From NCBI GenBank assembly GCA_021833085.1, contig JAKBGL010000084.1, forward strand, positions 1 to 5,915: a DNA stretch of 5,915 nucleotides, in the 5' to 3' direction. Positions 1-5,915 of this stretch are shown here, one piece after another (position 1 is the first letter of the stretch; each line of letters begins with the position of its first letter). Both the position numbers and the translations under genes were made by a program. This DNA is from Actinomycetes bacterium. Its GTDB lineage: Bacteria > Actinomycetota > Acidimicrobiia > Acidimicrobiales > Acidimicrobiaceae. The notes below the pieces were generated by a model, which was not told the origin of the DNA, did not search any database, and worked only from the letters and a program-made list of their open reading frames with translations.

Positions 1-1231
1 TAAACCACCACTCCCCAAGATCCACGGTAAGCCCATCCAGATGATCGATACCGCCTCGTCCGCTATACGCATTTTCGATAAAGGCAATAACTGACTTTGA
101 GTCCCTCACTTTAGTATTGACCTCACCTGATGCGCTATAGCGCTCTAAGGGCTGTCTTAAAAGTGATAAAGGTTCCTTAGCCTCTGACATGACCGCAAGC
201 ACGAACATAGAAGCGATCAGTCCTGAATCGGCGCGGTAGTTGTCTCTAAAGTAGTAGTGACCCGAGTGTTCACCACCAAATACGGCTCCCGACTGTGCCA
301 TAACCGCTTTGATGTAGGAGTGCCCCACTCTGGTCTTGAGTGGAACCCCGCCGTTCTCCTCAATTACCTCAGGTACTGCTTTTGAACAGATGAGGTTGTA
401 AAGGACGGTAGACCCATGATGCTTCTCCAACATCGCCTTAGCGACCAAGGAGGTCGTCGTCGATCCGGATACCGGATTGGCCTTATCGTCGACCAGAAAC
501 ACCCTGTCCGCATCGCCATCAAAAGCCAAACCTACATCTGCTCGATCAGCGAGGACGCGACTCTTTAAATCCACCAAGTTCTCTGGTTGTATTGGATCAG
601 CTGGGTGGTTAGGGAAACTTCCATCTAGATCCGGGTATAGTATCTCCAACGATACTGGCAGCCCCTCAAACACTCTTGGAACTACAAGTCCACCCATACC
701 ATTTGCAGTGTCGGCTATCACTTTAAGCGGCGCAAATTTAGTCACATCTACAAAGGATCTAACGTGATTTACGAAGTCATCTAAGAGGTCAAGATTTTGG
801 TTCTCAGCGTGATGTGCCGTCTTTAGGCTACTTCCTTCAAGTTCTAGTGCTAGATCCTTTATCTCCATCAGACCCGTGTCAGATGAGATTGGTGCAGCAC
901 CAGGGCCGCAAAGTTTGATTCCGTTGTACTGCGCAGGATTATGTGAAGCAGTGAACATTGCACCAGGAAGATTAAGCCTTCCCGAAGCAAAGTACAACAT
1001 ATCAGTAGAAGCAAGACCTATCTGGATAACCGATACGCCCACTGCATTTAGACCATCAGTAAACGCTGAAACAAGCGCCTGGGCTGAGATTCTCATGTCG
1101 CGACCCACAATAACTTGCGTGCTCTTAATGAAGCGCCCAAAGGCAGCTCCAATGAGCCGGCACGACTCTTCGTCGAGTTCCTGAGGTACAACACCTCGGA
1201 TATCATATGCTTTAAAGATCGATGTATCCAT
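1..1231 (-). CDS. manB: phosphomannomutase/phosphoglucomutase (partial, C-terminus beyond left edge)
   Basis: This enzyme interconverts hexose-6-phosphate and hexose-1-phosphate in the cytosol, feeding GDP-mannose or UDP-/dTDP-glucose synthesis. The translation from the ATG at 1231 runs 410 codons without a stop and leaves the window. Family members are usually about 450-460 residues, so only part of the C-terminal phosphate-binding domain is missing. Visible motifs in order are an N-terminal KAYDIRG (7-13), the phosphoserine loop TASHNP (94-99, catalytic Ser96), the metal-binding DGDADR (238-243) and the sugar-binding GEHSGH (320-325). The TASHNP and GEHSGH forms fit PMM/PGM rather than GlmM, though mannose versus glucose preference cannot be read from sequence. 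An in-frame stop lies five codons upstream, so 1231 is the only good start. The purine-rich stretch at 1244-1252 is 12-15 bases away, a poor Shine-Dalgarno distance. The gene follows the large membrane protein by 48 bases, probably in one operon. Confidence 0.95.
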   Translation of the reverse strand, partial: MDTSIFKAYDIRGVVPQELDEESCRLIGAAFGRFIKSTQVIVGRDMRISAQALVSAFTDGLNAVGVSVIQIGLASTDMLYFASGRLNLPGAMFTASHNPAQYNGIKLCGPGAAPISSDTGLMEIKDLALELEGSSLKTAHHAENQNLDLLDDFVNHVRSFVDVTKFAPLKVIADTANGMGGLVVPRVFEGLPVSLEILYPDLDGSFPNHPADPIQPENLVDLKSRVLADRADVGLAFDGDADRVFLVDDKANPVSGSTTTSLVAKAMLEKHHGSTVLYNLICSKAVPEVIEENGGVPLKTRVGHSYIKAVMAQSGAVFGGEHSGHYYFRDNYRADSGLIASMFVLAVMSEAKEPLSLLRQPLERYSASGEVNTKVRDSKSVIAFIENAYSGRGGIDHLDGLTVDLGEWWF

Positions 1232-1279
1232 GTCTGTTATGACTCACCACCTGTCATTGGTCCCGTGCTCCGGTAACCA

Positions 1280-3784
1280 CTAAAGGTTAGTCAGAGAGGC
1301 CGCTCTTCCACCGCGTAGTTTTCTCCAAATTGTTTCAGGTATCTCGAACCAGACGCCTATAACCGCAAGTACAGCCAGCAACGATACGCCGTCGCTTATA
1401 ACATTTACAGGCGTAGATCCATAAGTCAAGTTGACGTGAGTGGATGTTGGAACCACCACCATAAGGTTAGGAGCCACCCTATAAGGACCCAAAGCTCCAG
1501 TTACGTGCCAGTTCGGGAAGTAGGACTCCCTAACCACTACGGGAACACCCACCTTAGAGACGTTGAAAGAGATCGAATCTGTATTCATCAAAGTGCCTGA
1601 AACTTGGACTGAAGGTAGTTTGGGTTCTGATCCCACAGACGCGCCTGGCGTTATTCTCTTCCAGTTACTAGGTCCATTTTGCGCTCGGTATATACTCCAT
1701 TGGCTCGGATTTTGATACCATCGAACCGAATACTTCAACCAATCACTTTTCCCGCCACGCATACCCTTCCAAACTACAGGCAGGTGAGTCAAAGGCACAA
1801 CACTTTGAGAACCTCGAACTAGGTAGATATTCCAACTCTGCCCAAGGACCGACCCACTTTGACTCAGACTCGGATCGACCGCGGGAACCGTCTTCAAAAG
1901 TAGAAGATTAGGGTCTTTTGAGGCCTGCTGCTTGACTACTGGAGAGAAAGTCATATAGTACTTCACTCCCAACATCTGTAGGTGTTTGACCCCAAGGGGG
2001 ACGTTTAATCCGGTATAGGGAAGCCCTGCCATTGCATCTGACGGTGAGTACGAAAGTTCCGACTGATTTAGAAAATGATAAGGCGTCGTAGCCGACGATT
2101 CAAAGAACAGCCCTTCCATAGAGTCCACACAACCATGAGTCCAAAATGGAAGAAGCATTAGTGCCATAGGTGTACCAAAGTTGTTTTCATTGGAGTTGTA
2201 CTCCCACATCGCCGGCCCACACCCATAACTTTTGCCCACGGAATTCATGGCCACCATCAACCGTTGGTACTCGGGCCAGCCTGGTTTCGCTTGATACCCA
2301 GAGTAGTTCCAGTTAGCCCAGCTTGGCACGAAGGACTGCGTTACATGCGACTGGAGCCAAGAGGGTAAGTCAACAACAGGGGCAACCACACCGACTATGG
2401 TCACGAATATGAAGAACAAGACAGCTCCGACTTTGGCCCTTGATCTATCCTTTAGATAGTGTTGTGACACGATTTGGGAAGAGTGGCGTTCATTGGAGTA
2501 TTGGTCGTCTCTTTGGTCAAAGGCTCCAGGTGAAAGGTCGTCACTTCCGTTCCCAAGCCCACTATCATCGCCCAAGTATTCGACCCGAGAATCTTTAAAT
2601 GCGGTAAAACGATCCATTTCGTCTCCGACTAAGACCGACCGGTTCTGTCCTATTCGCCAAAACATCAGAACTCTTGGTAGCCAAAGAGCAAACTCTGCAA
2701 CACCTGCTGCTGCTAACACGTAGATAGAAAACACGAAAAATGGCAACGCTCGCGCGTTGTAGACGGCACCTTGGGGTAGAAATACAAAAGACAGTACCGA
2801 GACGACCGCAACGATACTGAACGTAACACCTAGGCGCCTCCTTTTATAAATTGAAAATACCACCCCTAATAGAGCCAAGTAGATCCAAGGCCTCAAGGGA
2901 TTGGGGGCCAAAGATTGAACATAAGTAGTAACCTTTGTCCATCCCATAGATGTCGTATAGTAGATATTGGCAGCGAACGGTATCAGCCACAGAGCACATA
3001 TCAGGGCACCCAATGTCCCCGCTATCGCCAGACGGACTAGTTCCAACCGCTCCTTACCAAAGAGCACGTATACTATCGCCACCACTGCGACGAAGAAGGC
3101 TGGAAGAAGATGAGATAGCGCTGTCAAGGCATAGAGAACCGACGCCAAAGCTACCTTCTTATTAGAGTTCAAGCCGCTGAAGACGACCGCCAAAAACCCT
3201 ACGCCGAAGGCTAGCGCCACCGAGAACGAGTACTCACCAGCAAGTGTTGAGGCAATATTCCCACCGTCAATCGTATAGGTCCTATCAAAGAGATACCCTA
3301 AAGACGCCAGTGACAAAAGTGTTGGGTAGGGTTCCCTCAGTCGGGCGCTACGACCAAGCACATACATAAGCGGAGGTAGAGCAAACGAACCGCTAAGAGT
3401 CATCAACTTGAAAGCCACGTCATAGGGGATTACAAATGAAAGTAGGTCGACCATCAATGGAGGTAAGGGAAAGTAAAAAGTGAGTAAAGGAAAGCCGTTG
3501 TACCAGATACGCGACCAGCCACTTATCTCGAAGTGTGAAAACACGTCCTTCCACGCAAAGTATGGAACGATAAAATGTGCTCCGGTGTCACCGCCGGCCG
3601 TAGTAGTATTGGCGAGGATCAGTGAAGGATGAAGAGAAAAGAACACAAACAACGAGCAGCCAATGGCGATGAAGATACCGTAGTTTCTCTTAATGAAAGA
3701 GTACCTACCCCCTATTGCACTTGGCGAACTCACGTCGTCGTGTCCGCCGGAGAACTCTCTCTTTGGTGACTCCGAAATCTGCAC
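1280..3784 (-). CDS. polytopic membrane protein, PF10131-like/YfhO-like putative GT-C glycosyltransferase
   Basis: This 834-residue integral membrane protein probably transfers or handles lipid-linked sugar at the outer membrane face; donor and acceptor are unknown. After a hydrophilic basic N-terminus comes TM1 (about 37-58), then an external loop with GGDTGAH (64-70, Asp66) and WYNGFP (94-99). About ten further hydrophobic segments follow between 107 and 375, including a GEYSFS motif at 183-188. GGDT, WYNG-P and GE-F are hallmarks of 6-pyruvoyl-tetrahydropterin-synthase-related membrane proteins, a family with GT-C-like topology. Residues 377-450 form an acidic, Ser/Gly-rich insert that is probably cytoplasmic. 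A TM at 452-472 precedes an outside domain of about 325 residues, containing FFESSATTPYHFLNQ (560-574) and a YfhO-like ESYFPNW (753-759), and then a final TM near 797-815. The start is GTG with AGGTAGG eight bases upstream. It lies 65 bases after the zinc-ribbon gene and 48 before manB. The family is fairly sure; the reaction is inferred. Confidence 0.85.
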   Translation of the reverse strand: MQISESPKREFSGGHDDVSSPSAIGGRYSFIKRNYGIFIAIGCSLFVFFSLHPSLILANTTTAGGDTGAHFIVPYFAWKDVFSHFEISGWSRIWYNGFPLLTFYFPLPPLMVDLLSFVIPYDVAFKLMTLSGSFALPPLMYVLGRSARLREPYPTLLSLASLGYLFDRTYTIDGGNIASTLAGEYSFSVALAFGVGFLAVVFSGLNSNKKVALASVLYALTALSHLLPAFFVAVVAIVYVLFGKERLELVRLAIAGTLGALICALWLIPFAANIYYTTSMGWTKVTTYVQSLAPNPLRPWIYLALLGVVFSIYKRRRLGVTFSIVAVVSVLSFVFLPQGAVYNARALPFFVFSIYVLAAAGVAEFALWLPRVLMFWRIGQNRSVLVGDEMDRFTAFKDSRVEYLGDDSGLGNGSDDLSPGAFDQRDDQYSNERHSSQIVSQHYLKDRSRAKVGAVLFFIFVTIVGVVAPVVDLPSWLQSHVTQSFVPSWANWNYSGYQAKPGWPEYQRLMVAMNSVGKSYGCGPAMWEYNSNENNFGTPMALMLLPFWTHGCVDSMEGLFFESSATTPYHFLNQSELSYSPSDAMAGLPYTGLNVPLGVKHLQMLGVKYYMTFSPVVKQQASKDPNLLLLKTVPAVDPSLSQSGSVLGQSWNIYLVRGSQSVVPLTHLPVVWKGMRGGKSDWLKYSVRWYQNPSQWSIYRAQNGPSNWKRITPGASVGSEPKLPSVQVSGTLMNTDSISFNVSKVGVPVVVRESYFPNWHVTGALGPYRVAPNLMVVVPTSTHVNLTYGSTPVNVISDGVSLLAVLAVIGVWFEIPETIWRKLRGGRAASLTNL

Positions 3785-3792
3785 GGGTAAAG

Positions 3793-3799
3793 CCTACCT
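3793..3799 (-). promoter_or_regulatory. ribosome binding site for the GTG-started membrane protein
   Basis: The minus strand reads AGGTAGG, eight bases before the GTG at 3784-3782. This supports GTG as the start. No ATG codon occurs in the hydrophilic N-terminus or anywhere before the first membrane segment, so no alternative start competes. Confidence 0.6.
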
Positions 3800-3849
3800 A
3801 GCTCCGACTACTGAGAGAGCGAACGCTTAAGTTAATCTCAGCTTTTTCG

Positions 3850-4032
3850 CTAACGCCTAGTCTGCGATGCAAGGTATAAGACCTCGTGCACCTGGGAGGT
3901 CTCGCCGTCTCGATTCCACCATCTTGACTCACACGCCGAGCAGCTTCTCAAAGTTACCTCGTGTCCTGCAACCCTTAGCGATATCTCTACGAGTGAGGTT
4001 TCATGACAGTTTGGACAAATGTTAGACAACAA
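3850..4032 (-). CDS. small zinc-ribbon protein of unknown function
   Basis: This 60-residue protein has two CxxC knuckles: CPNC at 6-9 and CSAC at 31-34, separated by 21 residues. That is the pattern of a zinc ribbon of the rubredoxin/TFIIS type. Between the knuckles is a stretch of alternating hydrophobic residues, expected to form beta strands (VEISLRVAGHEVTLRS, 15-30). A short WW pair (38-39) and a polar tail follow. There is no signal peptide or membrane segment, so it should be cytosolic. The start is TTG: an in-frame TGA lies immediately upstream, two TTG codons are adjacent (4032 and 4029), and GGAGGA sits just before them. No ATG occurs anywhere in the frame. It is co-directional with its neighbours, 115 bases after the CPBP protease gene and 65 before the membrane glycosyltransferase-like gene. 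That suggests a regulatory or adaptor role in the same operon, but this is inference. I do not recognise a named family. Confidence 0.8.
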   Translation of the reverse strand: MLSNICPNCHETSLVEISLRVAGHEVTLRSCSACESRWWNRDGETSQVHEVLYLASQTRR

Positions 4033-4147
4033 TCAAATCCTCCACAGATCTGCTCATTTGAGCTTTCCCAACTATGTATCTTCGGCACAGGCTGTCCGTT
4101 TCTTTAGCAGTTACCAGCCACAAACGTCACATATGACAAAAACACAC
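4033..4147 (-). other. intergenic gap between CPBP protease and zinc-ribbon genes, with small palindromes
   Basis: These 115 bases carry no plausible gene. They hold a GTCA-4-TGAC short inverted repeat just after the protease stop, too weak and lacking a U-tract to be a terminator. Two abutting palindromes lie directly before the ribosome binding site: GCTCATTTGAGC (4052-4063) and CAGATCTG (4045-4052). I see no convincing -35/-10 pair. The gap is long enough to contain an internal promoter for the downstream three genes. Confidence 0.4.
4038..4043 (-). promoter_or_regulatory. strong Shine-Dalgarno deciding the TTG start of the zinc-ribbon gene
   Basis: The minus strand reads GGAGGA, five bases before the first TTG (4032-4030) and eight before the second (4029-4027). 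It is the best Shine-Dalgarno match in the window. Together with the TGA at 4035-4033, it fixes translation initiation to one of the two adjacent TTG codons. The second has the more typical spacing. Confidence 0.75.
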
Positions 4148-4897
4148 CTAACGCACACTCACTAGAGCAACAAAAGCGACCAAGTTGAAACTCATGTGGG
4201 TAAAGATAGACATACCCAGTCTTCGGGTTCTATACGACATATAGCTAAGAACCATACCCACAACCCATAACCCCAAAAACTGGAGAGGTTCAAAGTGTGC
4301 CAGAGCGAAGAACACGCCAGTTACAACGACCACCAAAACGCCTCGGATTCGTGAAGCCAACTTCGCCGACAACGCCTCCAAAGACCTCAAGGTAAGTCCT
4401 CGGAAAAACAGCTCTTCCATAATTGGAGCACCAACGACGATGATTGCAAAGACAAGAGCTTCTCCACCCGATTTTCCAGAGCCCACTAAGGTCTTCGCAG
4501 GTTGTGAAAGCGCCTTCGCAAAAGAAGGATTGCCGGCCTCAAAGGGGAGGTACAGAACCGGCAGCACCACCAACTGACAGAACGCGCCAATCGCCAGCCC
4601 GAAGGGAACATCGGGCCACAACTTAACCTTGAAGCCATAGTCTTGAATGAAAGAACCAGAGCCGTATCTGCGTACGCCGATAACTAGTGCTCCGAGAAAT
4701 ACAATCCAAAGGCCTACCTCATCGGCCGCAAGTATAGGTGCATTCACGACAAGGTGAGTCGTACTTTGACCTTGAACCAGAGCAACGATACTCGCTGCTA
4801 AAGATGCTACCAAAAGTCCTAAAGGTAGGGATATAAGAGGAAGCCAGAAAGGAAAAGATTTTTTCTTAGGGGAGGAGTAAGAAGGAGGCTCTTGCAT
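4148..4897 (-). CDS. CPBP-family (CAAX-like, Abi) intramembrane glutamic endopeptidase
   Basis: This 249-residue integral membrane protein belongs to the CPBP/Rce1-like family (PF02517), whose members cleave proteins within or next to the membrane; the substrate here is unknown. A short cytoplasmic N-terminus with KKK (11-13) precedes TM1 (16-41). Further hydrophobic segments lie near 59-76, 96-117, 147-165, 185-202, 204-222 and 231-247. The family's catalytic signature is complete: EELFFRG at 161-167 (Glu161, Glu162, Arg166), FALAHF with His201, and HMSFN with His234 and Asn238. Length is normal, so the enzyme should be active. The ATG at 4897 has a weak AAGG seven bases upstream (4905-4908). 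It is the first gene of the leftward cluster and is divergent from ftsH across 132 bases. Its position before the zinc-ribbon and glycosyltransferase-like genes may be functional or only positional. Confidence 0.92.
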   Translation of the reverse strand: MQEPPSYSSPKKKSFPFWLPLISLPLGLLVASLAASIVALVQGQSTTHLVVNAPILAADEVGLWIVFLGALVIGVRRYGSGSFIQDYGFKVKLWPDVPFGLAIGAFCQLVVLPVLYLPFEAGNPSFAKALSQPAKTLVGSGKSGGEALVFAIIVVGAPIMEELFFRGLTLRSLEALSAKLASRIRGVLVVVVTGVFFALAHFEPLQFLGLWVVGMVLSYMSYRTRRLGMSIFTHMSFNLVAFVALVSVR

Positions 4898-4933
4898 AGG
4901 AAAACCTTACCCTACTAGGATCAACTCCCCCAC

Positions 4934-4943
4934 TTACATGTAA
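4934..4943. repeat. 10-base perfect palindrome TTACATGTAA
   Basis: TTACATGTAA equals its own reverse complement and lies about 40 bases before the CPBP start, a position suited to an operator for that gene. One 10-base palindrome in AT-rich DNA can occur by chance, so the regulatory reading is weak. Confidence 0.35.
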
Positions 4944-4973
4944 AAGAAAGATAATTTGAGGCTTTGAGTATTC

Positions 4974-4988
4974 TTAGAGAGCGTCTAA
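4974..4988. repeat. inverted repeat TTAGA-5-TCTAA upstream of ftsH
   Basis: Perfect 5-base arms TTAGA (4974-4978) and TCTAA (4984-4988) flank the five bases GAGCG. The right arm overlaps the first copy of the direct repeat at 4982-4994. It could be half of a composite operator; chance is not excluded for arms this short. Confidence 0.35.
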
Positions 4989-5014
4989 AAGCACCTGTTA
5001 TCGCCTAAAAGCGC
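4982..5014 (+). repeat. 13-base imperfect direct repeat, 20-base period, upstream of ftsH
   Basis: Copy one, CGTCTAAAAGCAC (4982-4994), and copy two, CGCCTAAAAGCGC (5002-5014), match at 11 of 13 positions, with an unbroken shared core CTAAAAGC. The period is exactly 20 bases, about two helical turns, so both copies face the same side of the DNA. Copy two ends 15 bases before the ftsH start codon. This is the layout expected for tandem sites of a regulator, but the regulator is unknown. Confidence 0.5.
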
Positions 5015-5015
5015 T

Positions 5016-5021
5016 TAACAT
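5016..5021 (+). promoter_or_regulatory. candidate -10 element for leaderless ftsH transcription
   Basis: TAACAT fits the loose actinobacterial -10 pattern TAnnnT. Its end lies eight bases before the A of the ftsH ATG, so transcription would begin at or within a base or two of the start codon. This agrees with the lack of any Shine-Dalgarno sequence there. The -35 region is weak. Confidence 0.35.
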
Positions 5022-5029
5022 CTATAAGT

Positions 5030-5915
5030 ATGAGTCGCAACTTCAACGACATGAGGTCAACAAATAGTCAAAAGCCCCGTCCTTCTGCAGACCAAGGCTG
5101 GAGATGGATAGCCATCGGTATCTTTATCGTAGCAGGAATATTCTTCCTCTACTCCTCGGTGTCTACGCGTACAACTAGCCAACCACTTAGCTACAACACC
5201 TTTGTAAAAGATGTATCGAGCAACCAGATAGCCTCGGCAGTCATCGACAACACGACAGGAATAATTACAGGTACACTAAAAAATGGAACCGCATTTACCG
5301 TAAACGGACCATTGCCAGAGATCAGTACCGAAGTCGCTCAGCTCCAAAAAAACAACGTCAACTTGAGTTTCTCGAACTCCTCATCAAACCTTTTGGACTC
5401 TTTACTTTCCTATGCACTACCATTCTTGCTCTTTTTAGGAATAATTATCTGGTTCAATAGGCGAGCACAAGGCCAGATGTCCGGAATCATGTCGATCGGC
5501 CGGTCAAAGGCAAAGCTATACTCCGCAGAGCGACCGCGGACGACCTTCGACGACGTCGCTGGTTACAACGGAGTCAAATCTGAAATCAAGGAGGTCGTGG
5601 ATTTCCTCAAGTCACCGATGAGATTCACGGCTATAGGAGCCCGAACTCCCAAAGGCATTCTACTTGTTGGACCCCCAGGAACAGGAAAGACGTTACTTGC
5701 ACGAGCAGTTGCAGGCGAGGCAGGAGTCCCCTTTTTATCCGTTAGCGGATCTGACTTCATGGAGATGTTCGTAGGCGTGGGCGCAAGTCGAGTACGAGAC
5801 TTGTTCCAGACAGCTCGAAAGCAAGCTCCCGCAATTATCTTTATCGACGAGATCGACTCGATAGGCAGAAAACGTGGTGCTGGCCTCGGGGGTGGGCATG
5901 ACGAAAGAGAACAAA
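5030..5915 (+). CDS. ftsH: ATP-dependent zinc metalloprotease FtsH (partial, 3' end beyond right edge)
   Basis: FtsH is a membrane-anchored hexameric AAA+ protease that extracts and degrades misfolded membrane proteins and selected soluble regulators. The visible 295 residues begin with a polar N-terminus, TM1 (about 26-44) and an external domain. TM2 (about 124-142) follows, then the cytosolic AAA+ module with FDDVAG, Walker A GPPGTGKT (214-221), the pore loop FVGVG (247-251) and Walker B IIFIDEID (269-276). The window ends at GGGHDEREQ, close to 290-295. The rest of the ATPase (arginine fingers) and the HEXXH zinc protease domain lie outside. The ATG at 5030 has no Shine-Dalgarno upstream, nor does the in-frame ATG at 5051 (Met8). 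The first is preferred because it fits a leaderless start, but the second is possible. No hpt or tilS gene precedes it here, unlike in many actinobacteria; its upstream neighbour is the divergent CPBP protease. Confidence 0.97.
   Translation, partial: MSRNFNDMRSTNSQKPRPSADQGWRWIAIGIFIVAGIFFLYSSVSTRTTSQPLSYNTFVKDVSSNQIASAVIDNTTGIITGTLKNGTAFTVNGPLPEISTEVAQLQKNNVNLSFSNSSSNLLDSLLSYALPFLLFLGIIIWFNRRAQGQMSGIMSIGRSKAKLYSAERPRTTFDDVAGYNGVKSEIKEVVDFLKSPMRFTAIGARTPKGILLVGPPGTGKTLLARAVAGEAGVPFLSVSGSDFMEMFVGVGASRVRDLFQTARKQAPAIIFIDEIDSIGRKRGAGLGGGHDEREQ

Larger units (their letters stand above)
4898..5029. promoter_or_regulatory. divergent control region between CPBP protease and ftsH
   Basis: These 132 bases separate two head-to-head genes and must hold both promoters unless ftsH is read through from elsewhere. 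They contain no open reading frame of note. Visible structure is a 10-base palindrome (4934-4943), an inverted repeat (4974-4988) and a 20-base-period direct repeat (4982-5014). I found no strong -35/-10 match for the leftward gene. Confidence 0.6.

Noticed and set aside
477..1184. Open frames on the plus strand at 477-767 and 876-1184
   Set aside because: They lie wholly inside the phosphohexomutase gene, whose minus-strand translation carries all the family motifs; their own translations look like Ser/Pro/Thr-rich antisense reading.
1255..1257. Upstream ATG before the phosphohexomutase
   Set aside because: It is out of frame with the gene and reads six codons before a stop. It could only be a tiny leader peptide, for which there is no support.
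2493..3165. Open frames on the plus strand at 2493-2723 and 2950-3165
   Set aside because: They are antisense to the large membrane protein and show no recognisable domain or ribosome binding context.
3818..3850. Possible terminator between the zinc-ribbon and membrane protein genes
   Set aside because: The inverted repeat AGCG-AA-CGCT has only 4-base arms and a 2-base loop with no following T-run on the minus strand.
4122..4140. Possible terminator after the CPBP gene
   Set aside because: The GTCA/TGAC arms are only four bases, and the T-run lies on the wrong side of the stem for minus-strand transcription.
4444..4626. Plus-strand 60-codon open frame
   Set aside because: It is antisense to the CPBP protease, which has a complete catalytic signature in the other strand.
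5023..5028. TATAAG as the ftsH -10 element
   Set aside because: It would start transcription a few bases inside the first ATG and leave only the second ATG with a very short leader lacking a ribosome binding site. TAACAT at 5016-5021 fits better, though the alternative is not excluded.
5563..5760. Minus-strand 65-codon open frame
   Set aside because: It is antisense to the FtsH AAA+ domain, including Walker A, and has no independent support.

Overview
The window looks like ordinary chromosomal core sequence from an actinobacterium. My best guess is an Acidimicrobiia-like lineage. The evidence is a mid-range base composition (roughly half GC by eye), the ManB-type phosphohexomutase and CPBP protease sequences, and a large polytopic 6-pyruvoyl-tetrahydropterin-synthase-related (PF10131-like) membrane protein. 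The lineage is an inference from family recognition, since no rRNA or other taxonomic marker is present. I see no mobile element, tRNA, rRNA, CRISPR array or convincing intrinsic terminator.

Layout. Four genes lie on the minus strand, read from right to left: a CPBP-family (CAAX-like) intramembrane protease (4897-4148), a 60-residue four-cysteine zinc-ribbon protein with a TTG start (4032-3850), an 834-residue membrane protein resembling GT-C/YfhO-type glycosyltransferases with a GTG start (3784-1280), and a phosphomannomutase/phosphoglucomutase (1231 to beyond the left edge). The gaps between them are 115, 65 and 48 bases, so all four or at least the last three could be one transcript. Across a 132-base divergent intergenic region, ftsH is read rightward from 5030 and leaves the window inside its AAA+ domain.

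How the genes may work together. The phosphohexomutase makes mannose-1-phosphate or glucose-1-phosphate for nucleotide-sugar synthesis. The large membrane protein next to it has the architecture of an enzyme acting on lipid-linked sugars at the outer face of the membrane. The pair therefore suggests a cell-envelope glycan job. The small zinc-ribbon protein sits directly upstream of the membrane protein and is unassigned. FtsH and the CPBP protease are both integral membrane proteases and share the divergent control region.

The most notable non-coding structure is in that shared region. It holds a 13-base imperfect direct repeat with an exact 20-base period, an overlapping 5+5-base inverted repeat and a 10-base palindrome. 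The ftsH start codon has no Shine-Dalgarno sequence, which suggests a leaderless transcript. I did not find clear evidence of a wholly new system. The best candidates for novelty are the zinc-ribbon/membrane-glycosyltransferase pairing and the acidic insert of about 70 residues in the membrane protein.
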